DNA of 64,000 nt from Candidatus Caenarcanales bacterium (GTDB lineage: Bacteria > Cyanobacteriota > Vampirovibrionia > 2-02-FULL-35-15), in NCBI GenBank assembly GCA_020050435.1, contig JAGVKQ010000007.1, positions 1 to 64,000 on the forward strand, given 5' to 3'. The notes below the pieces were generated by a model. The model was not told the DNA's origin. It searched no databases and saw nothing but the letters and a program-made list of their open reading frames with translations. Below are positions 59,214-64,000 of the stretch, piece after piece. A program made the position numbers and the translations under genes. Every line of letters starts with the position of its first letter. Within the stretch, counting starts at the first letter, position 1.

Positions 59214-60955
59214 TTAGACTTATAACCTCAGTCTTTGCATTTATCTCTGGGTCCACTATTTTGGCAATTGCTGCTGGATTTATAGTTGGTACTATTACGC
59301 AGCCATATGCTGTCTTGAGCCTTTATTTGGGGTTTGTTATAGCTTTAAGAGCACTTCTTAGCACTAAGGAAATGAATTTTGAGTTTAAAATAAATGAATT
59401 AAGCATATGGTCTAAACTTACTTTCCTTTGCCTTTCTTTGTATTGTTTTAGAACATTTCTTTGGTTGATTTTTAAATTTGGAGATGATGTTAGAGTTTTA
59501 TCCCCTAATAATTTGGGTGATATGGCTCTTCATATTAATTTCATTGAACACATTGCTAAAAGTCCTCCTTTTTGGCTAGATAACACATATTTTGTTGGAG
59601 ATAAAATTAGGTACCCATTAGGAATTGATCTTTTTAATTCTTTATTTGTAATGAATGGAGTTGATCTATTTAAAAGTCTTAAATGGGTTGGACTTATATG
59701 TTCAATGCTTGCTGGATTTATGCTTTATGTATGGGGAGGGACTTTTACTTTAGCAGGATTCTTATTTAATGGAGGATTGGCTGGATTTAAGTTTTTTGAT
59801 GGTTTGGTTTTTTATGATTATCAAAAAGATCTTGCTTGGAAAAGTTTACCTCTTGCTGTTTTGGTGACTCAAAGAGCCATGCTGTACTCTCTTCCTGTTG
59901 GTTTATTGCTGCTTTCCAGCTGGAGACAAAGATATGCTTTATCTCAAAATCTAATATCTGAAAATAAAAACAATCTTACTTTGCCTTTGTGGTTGGAAAT
60001 TCTATTCTTCTCTTCAATGCCAATTTTTCATTTTCATACATTCATATTTTTATCTTTACTTTTGGGATGGTTTTTTGTGATTTCAAGTAAAATCAGAACA
60101 CATTTTATAAAGCTTTTTATGTTTTCTCTACCAATAGCAATATTTTTTGTTTTGCTTCTTACCAATAACTTTAAAGCTTCTTCCATAATTCATTTTAAAT
60201 TTGGATGGATGCAAGAAAAGGAAAACTTCTTCTTTTTCTGGTTAAATAACTTTGGAATATTTCTTCCATTGGTTTTTATATTAGTTGGCAAACTTTTCTA
60301 CTCTAGAAAAGAAAAATCATTTAAGAAGCCTATTGCACCGTCAGAAATTATTGTTATTCCTGGATTTATTTTGCTTATACTGTTTTTTAATTTAATGCTG
60401 GCACCATGGGAGTGGGACAATGTGAAAGTTATTTTGTGGGCATATATCCTTTTACTCCCTTATATATGGTCAGAGGTTGTTTCTAAGCTAAACAAAATTC
60501 AAATAAGTGCTATCTGCTTTGTGATGTTCTTTTCTGGATTTATATGTTTGTTTGGAGGCTTTCCAGAGCCTAATGGATATCGCCTTTATCAGTATAGTAC
60601 GGTGTCAGAGTTGAATACAGTACTCAGAGAAAAAAATATAAATATTAGAGATAGATTTGCTAGTTTCCCTACTTTTAATCATCCTCTTTTGCTTATTGGG
60701 AGAAAAGTGGTTATAGGTTATCCAGGATGGTTGTGGACTCATGGATATAAATCTCAGATAAAAGAAGAAAAATTAAAAAAACTTATGATGGGAGATGAAA
60801 ATTGGTTAGGTTATGTAAAGGACTTAGAAGTAAAATATATTTTTTGGGGAGATATGGAAAATAGAGAATATAAAGATTCAAAGAAACCCTGGGAAAGTCA
60901 ATTTACTCTTATAGCTTCAGGACCATGGGGAAAGATTTTTGAAGCAAGACAATAA
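59210..60955 (+). CDS. Polytopic membrane protein, GT-C-like, 581 aa
   Basis: It has about 12 hydrophobic segments. A luminal-type loop after an early helix (NNLGDMALHINFIEHIAKSP near residue 100) carries an acidic residue in the position used by GT-C enzymes. The C-terminal soluble part includes DRFASFPTFNHPLL and VIGYPGWLWTHGY near residue 500. It is coupled to the TIGR03663-like gene by a 4-bp overlap. Sugar and acceptor are unknown. Confidence 0.65.
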   Translation: MIRLITSVFAFISGSTILAIAAGFIVGTITQPYAVLSLYLGFVIALRALLSTKEMNFEFKINELSIWSKLTFLCLSLYCFRTFLWLIFKFGDDVRVLSPNNLGDMALHINFIEHIAKSPPFWLDNTYFVGDKIRYPLGIDLFNSLFVMNGVDLFKSLKWVGLICSMLAGFMLYVWGGTFTLAGFLFNGGLAGFKFFDGLVFYDYQKDLAWKSLPLAVLVTQRAMLYSLPVGLLLLSSWRQRYALSQNLISENKNNLTLPLWLEILFFSSMPIFHFHTFIFLSLLLGWFFVISSKIRTHFIKLFMFSLPIAIFFVLLLTNNFKASSIIHFKFGWMQEKENFFFFWLNNFGIFLPLVFILVGKLFYSRKEKSFKKPIAPSEIIVIPGFILLILFFNLMLAPWEWDNVKVILWAYILLLPYIWSEVVSKLNKIQISAICFVMFFSGFICLFGGFPEPNGYRLYQYSTVSELNTVLREKNINIRDRFASFPTFNHPLLLIGRKVVIGYPGWLWTHGYKSQIKEEKLKKLMMGDENWLGYVKDLEVKYIFWGDMENREYKDSKKPWESQFTLIASGPWGKIFEARQ

Positions 60956-60957
60956 TT

Positions 60958-62403
60958 TTATTTTAAACTAAATAAGAAAATGCAAACATCAGCGAGTGGG
61001 TGTATTAAGGTTAGAATTGAAGAATTGCTTTGCTCAATCATATTGTTATAAGGGGACTCACAAAAAGCAATTAAAAGATTAACCGTTAGGCTGATGATTG
61101 ATAAAAGAATAAATATTATAGTGAAGTATCGTTTTTTGGCTCCAGTTAAATGTTTATCCAAAATAAAAGCAATTATATTTGTATTTAAAATTAAGTAAAA
61201 GAGAAGCTCAGATTTATATCTAAGGTTACTAAAAGGGAGAAATAAGAAAATAATTAAGTTTACTAATAGTGGAATAGTTATTAAAGCTAATATTAAATCT
61301 ATTTTGCTGGTTAGCTTTTCTTTTCTTAGATAGAAGTAAAAAAAACAAAAAAGAATAACTGGACTTAAATAAAAAATGCCAATATTTGGTGATCCATGAA
61401 AAACTTTTGGGAGGTTCTTTAATAGATATATGGAGCCTCCCGTAATATAAGGGAAGCTCTGAGTCGTTATAGGTTTAAGAAAGAAGATTATATCTAAGTT
61501 TGGAAGAAAATTCATTAATGATAGTCTTATTTGGCTAGGATGCATTACAGCAAGAGCATATGTGCTCCCCCATTCAAAAAGGTTTTCAAATCTAAGATAA
61601 TTGTAAGTAGAAATAGTAATAAGATATAAAATTATTGGGGTTAGGAAATATATTTGTAAGTGTTTTAAGTTTTGTGATTTGTTCTTTATGAGAATAAATA
61701 AAAGATATAAATAAATAAAAAATACAATCATTATATTTTGTTGTTTAGTGCCCATAGATAAAGCAAAAAAGACACCAGCTAATAGCAGAAATCTTTTATT
61801 AAATGAACTGTTGAAGATCCCTCCTCTAAGTAGAAAATATACCCCCCCTAAAATAAGAAAAGAACTACAAGCTATAGAAGTATGGTAAAAATGTTGTCTA
61901 TTGGAAAAAGTTAATAAATATAGTGCATTTGTTGTAAGCCCGCAGTTAATAATAGAAAATATAAAGATAGCCTGACTTAAATCAGGAAACAAATCTTTTT
62001 TTAAGTAAAGTAAAATTAAAAAAGAAAATATAAAGCACCCACAAATAAGATAAAATGTCGCTTCATTCTCAGGTAGATTTTTGTTGTGAATTAATTGATA
62101 AGGAAGAAAAATAAATAATGGTGGAGTTAGCCCATATTGAGAGTAAAATTTGTTTTTGTATAGTGCCGCATCGTGTAGTCTGTAATGGTAATTAGTCGCT
62201 GGATTGAATGGATCTTTTAATTCTAAAAGTTCTTTTGGAGGATTAATGCTAAAAGACAGCTTAAGTTTTGAAAATGATCTTGCTATGTCATTAAAAACAG
62301 TAAAATAGGGCTCATTTTCTTCAAATGAAAAATTGCCATGAGTAGCAAAACAAAAATAGATTAATATTATTAAAATCAAAATCCAGTTTTGTATATTTTT
62401 CAT
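60958..62403 (-). CDS. Polytopic membrane protein, GT-C-like, 481 aa
   Basis: It has about 11 hydrophobic segments. NYHYRLHDAALYKNKFYSQY near residue 71 and the following GLTPPLFIFLPYQ recall membrane mannosyltransferase-like proteins. Its start overlaps the GT4 gene stop by 1 bp (TAATG), so it is cotranscribed with the glycosyltransferase. The function is assigned only by architecture and context. Confidence 0.65.
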   Translation of the reverse strand: MKNIQNWILILIILIYFCFATHGNFSFEENEPYFTVFNDIARSFSKLKLSFSINPPKELLELKDPFNPATNYHYRLHDAALYKNKFYSQYGLTPPLFIFLPYQLIHNKNLPENEATFYLICGCFIFSFLILLYLKKDLFPDLSQAIFIFSIINCGLTTNALYLLTFSNRQHFYHTSIACSSFLILGGVYFLLRGGIFNSSFNKRFLLLAGVFFALSMGTKQQNIMIVFFIYLYLLFILIKNKSQNLKHLQIYFLTPIILYLITISTYNYLRFENLFEWGSTYALAVMHPSQIRLSLMNFLPNLDIIFFLKPITTQSFPYITGGSIYLLKNLPKVFHGSPNIGIFYLSPVILFCFFYFYLRKEKLTSKIDLILALITIPLLVNLIIFLFLPFSNLRYKSELLFYLILNTNIIAFILDKHLTGAKKRYFTIIFILLSIISLTVNLLIAFCESPYNNMIEQSNSSILTLIHPLADVCIFLFSLK

Positions 62404-63560
62404 TAGTATTTCTTTAATAGAGTCATAAAAAGCTTATTATATTTATCTGTGCACTTCTCTGTACTCCAGTGTTCTTTTGCAAATTTTACTAAGTTAGAGC
62501 TTTCAATTTTATTTGAGCTTTCTAGAATTTTATTTAACTCTTTTTCCCAGGAATCAATGTCGCTATTTTCTGTAGTATAAATTATTTCTTTTATTTGAGG
62601 ATAAGCATCTATAATTTCTTTATTGGTAATAGCTGGTAATCCACAGGATAATGCCTCTTGAATAACTACTGGAAGTCCTTCCCCTTTGCTTGGTAGTACG
62701 AGTAAATCAGAGGCTTTGTAAAAATCCGTAATTGTTTCTCTATTTACTTTTGAGAATACAACTACATTGTTTAATTTCCATAGTTTTGGGTTTATATTTC
62801 CTTCTCCTACTAAAACCCAGCTAATATTACTGAAAACACTTGCCAACTCTTTTATTTTATCCAATCCTTTTTTTTCAATAAATCTGCCTGCAAAAAGAAA
62901 AACAACTTTTTTTTCTTCTAGTCCTAGATTTTTTCTTTTTAGAACTTTCTCCTCTTTTGAACAAGGAGAAAAAACATTTGTATCTATTCCATTTTGTATA
63001 AAAAAGATAGAATTTTGAAATACTTTATTTTTTGTGAAATATGATTTTACTTCTTCGCTATAAAAAACTGTTGCATCTGAATGGGAAAGTATAAATAAAC
63101 CTATAGTTTTATTTATAAGATTTAGAAGTGATTTTAGTAAGGGGTTCTTATAAGGTACAAGTCCAATGTGTTGAGTAATTAATATTGGTTTTTTTAGCAA
63201 TTTTGCATAAATGAAAGCAATTATATTTCCACAGTATATAAAATCATGAATGTGAACAATATCACTTTCTTTAACTAAGTTAAATTGTTGAAAGAAGAAA
63301 AACGGATTCCATAATGGAAAAGGTATTCCAAAGTATTGTTCTAATAAATTTGAACAGGGAACGCTAATAAAGTTAACTTCATCAATGTCTTTTAAATTAA
63401 AAGAATCTAATTTACTTGCTACCCATGTGATTTTATAATTAGTTGCGAGGTTTTTTGCAATGTTAAAAGCTATAGTCTCAACTCCACCAACGTGATTATG
63501 AAAATAATGAGTTAGAAGCAGTATTCTTTTTTTATGACTTGAAGTGTTTATTGTGTTCAT
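62403..63560 (-). CDS. Glycosyltransferase family 4 (GT-B fold)
   Basis: The N-terminal Rossmann domain starts KRILLLTHYFHNHVGGVETI near residue 11 and includes SDIVHIHDF. The C-terminal domain has VVFLFAGRFIEKKGLDKI near 215, FYKASDLLVLPSKGEGLPVV near 275, and the donor-site Glu in QEALSCGLPAITN. The ATG at 63560 (MNTINTSSHKKR) is chosen because the longer frame would overlap the upstream methyltransferase by 86 bp. It probably adds one sugar to a surface glycan. Confidence 0.88.
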   Translation of the reverse strand: MNTINTSSHKKRILLLTHYFHNHVGGVETIAFNIAKNLATNYKITWVASKLDSFNLKDIDEVNFISVPCSNLLEQYFGIPFPLWNPFFFFQQFNLVKESDIVHIHDFIYCGNIIAFIYAKLLKKPILITQHIGLVPYKNPLLKSLLNLINKTIGLFILSHSDATVFYSEEVKSYFTKNKVFQNSIFFIQNGIDTNVFSPCSKEEKVLKRKNLGLEEKKVVFLFAGRFIEKKGLDKIKELASVFSNISWVLVGEGNINPKLWKLNNVVVFSKVNRETITDFYKASDLLVLPSKGEGLPVVIQEALSCGLPAITNKEIIDAYPQIKEIIYTTENSDIDSWEKELNKILESSNKIESSNLVKFAKEHWSTEKCTDKYNKLFMTLLKKY

Positions 63561-63573
63561 TGGATTGATATCT

Positions 63574-64000
63574 CTAAAACTGTTCTTCTTTTTTGCAAAC
63601 CGTAATATAAATGCAAGCATTCTTTTCTTTAAAGTCTTTAGGGGTAATAAAATCTTCAAAAATCATTATCAAATTAAAAAAGATAGCTAATGGGGGTAAA
63701 ATTAAATATTTAGTTAATGGATTCATTTTTAAGACTTCATATAATCCAAGAAGTCTGTATTGAGTAGTCAGTGCTAAAGGACCTACAATACTTATAATCT
63801 TTTCTACTTTAAATCCCCTGGACTCAATCTCTTTTACTAAGCCATCTCTTGTCCATCTCCTATAATCTGTCGGGTGTGGATGATAAGGCCAACTACCATG
63901 TGTAGATAAAACTAGCCAACCATCATTTTTTAAGAGTCTTTTGCAATTACTTAAATACCATTCTATATCCCATACATGCTCTAACACTTGAAATGAAACA
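63574..64000 (-). CDS. SAM-dependent methyltransferase, truncated by window edge
   Basis: The visible C-terminal part starts with VSFQVLEHVWDIEWYL, open through position 64000, so the N-terminal SAM-binding motif lies outside. LKNDGWLVLSTHGSWPYHPH and YRRWTRDGLVKEIESRGFKV are typical of class I methyltransferases near polysaccharide genes. The last part is hydrophobic (YLILPPLAIFFNLIMIF). It lies upstream of the GT4 gene by 13 bp and is probably in the same operon. Confidence 0.75.
   Translation of the reverse strand, partial: VSFQVLEHVWDIEWYLSNCKRLLKNDGWLVLSTHGSWPYHPHPTDYRRWTRDGLVKEIESRGFKVEKIISIVGPLALTTQYRLLGLYEVLKMNPLTKYLILPPLAIFFNLIMIFEDFITPKDFKEKNACIYITVCKKEEQF

Noticed and set aside
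63561-63659. Longer N-terminus for the GT4 glycosyltransferase
   Set aside because: It would overlap the upstream methyltransferase by 86 bp, and the Rossmann strand starts right after the later ATG.

Overview
The window is AT-rich and uses the standard genetic code. It comes from a Gram-negative-type bacterium with an outer membrane: there is an LptB/LptF lipopolysaccharide-export pair, an MsbA-like exporter, a BMP-type lipoprotein and several polysaccharide or lipid-linked glycosyltransferases. An AarF/UbiB kinase, an OmpR-type regulator resembling the cyanobacterial RpaA/RpaB group, a 'methionine gamma-lyase/Alr' protein and many lineage-specific hypothetical proteins fit a non-photosynthetic relative of cyanobacteria (Vampirovibrionia/Melainabacteria type). 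That placement is inference. No rRNA, tRNA or CRISPR array is visible.

Layout. 1-5.2 kb: the end of an unknown gene, a D12-type adenine DNA methyltransferase, and two large hypothetical genes with related promoters. 5.2-13.2 kb: frameshifted ssb, an AarF/UbiB kinase with a coiled-coil partner, an amidase carrying repeat insertions, ruvA, trxA, a flippase-like membrane protein and an MsbA-like ABC exporter. 13.3-24.6 kb: tetR, fabI, lptB-lptF, a RAYT (REP-associated tyrosine transposase), mnmA, a second frameshifted gene, tsaC, dtd, a kinase-like gene, dus, an ACT-domain protein and def. 24.5-26.7 kb: a 2-kb unit with two unknown genes, bounded by a perfect 78-bp direct repeat of the def 3' end. 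26.7-35.1 kb: a metabolic cluster of glycerate kinase, OYE-family flavoenzyme, cupin, divergent DapA-like aldolase, enolase-superfamily dehydratase and PfkB kinase. 35.3-55.7 kb: mostly housekeeping genes (miaB, response regulator, proS, mrp, asd, dapA, RNase J, ftsY, argS, prmC) with small unknown genes and structured intergenic DNA. 55.8-64 kb: a cell-surface glycan region with GT-C membrane proteins, an Agl23/TIGR03663-like protein with a PA14 domain, a GT4 glycosyltransferase and a partial methyltransferase.

Three things stand out. First, short palindromic repeats sit in frame inside protein genes (methyltransferase, amidase, tsaC, prmC), and one identical 20-nt palindrome also lies inside the RAYT gene, which suggests an active or recent REP/RAYT-like system. 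Second, the 26.7-35.1 kb cluster looks like an undescribed sugar-acid pathway (dehydration, aldol cleavage, glycerate phosphorylation). Third, a 78-bp duplication of the def 3' end brackets two unknown genes and looks like an integration or duplication footprint. Several genes also have a perfect TATAAT 6-9 nt before the start codon, which suggests leaderless mRNAs.
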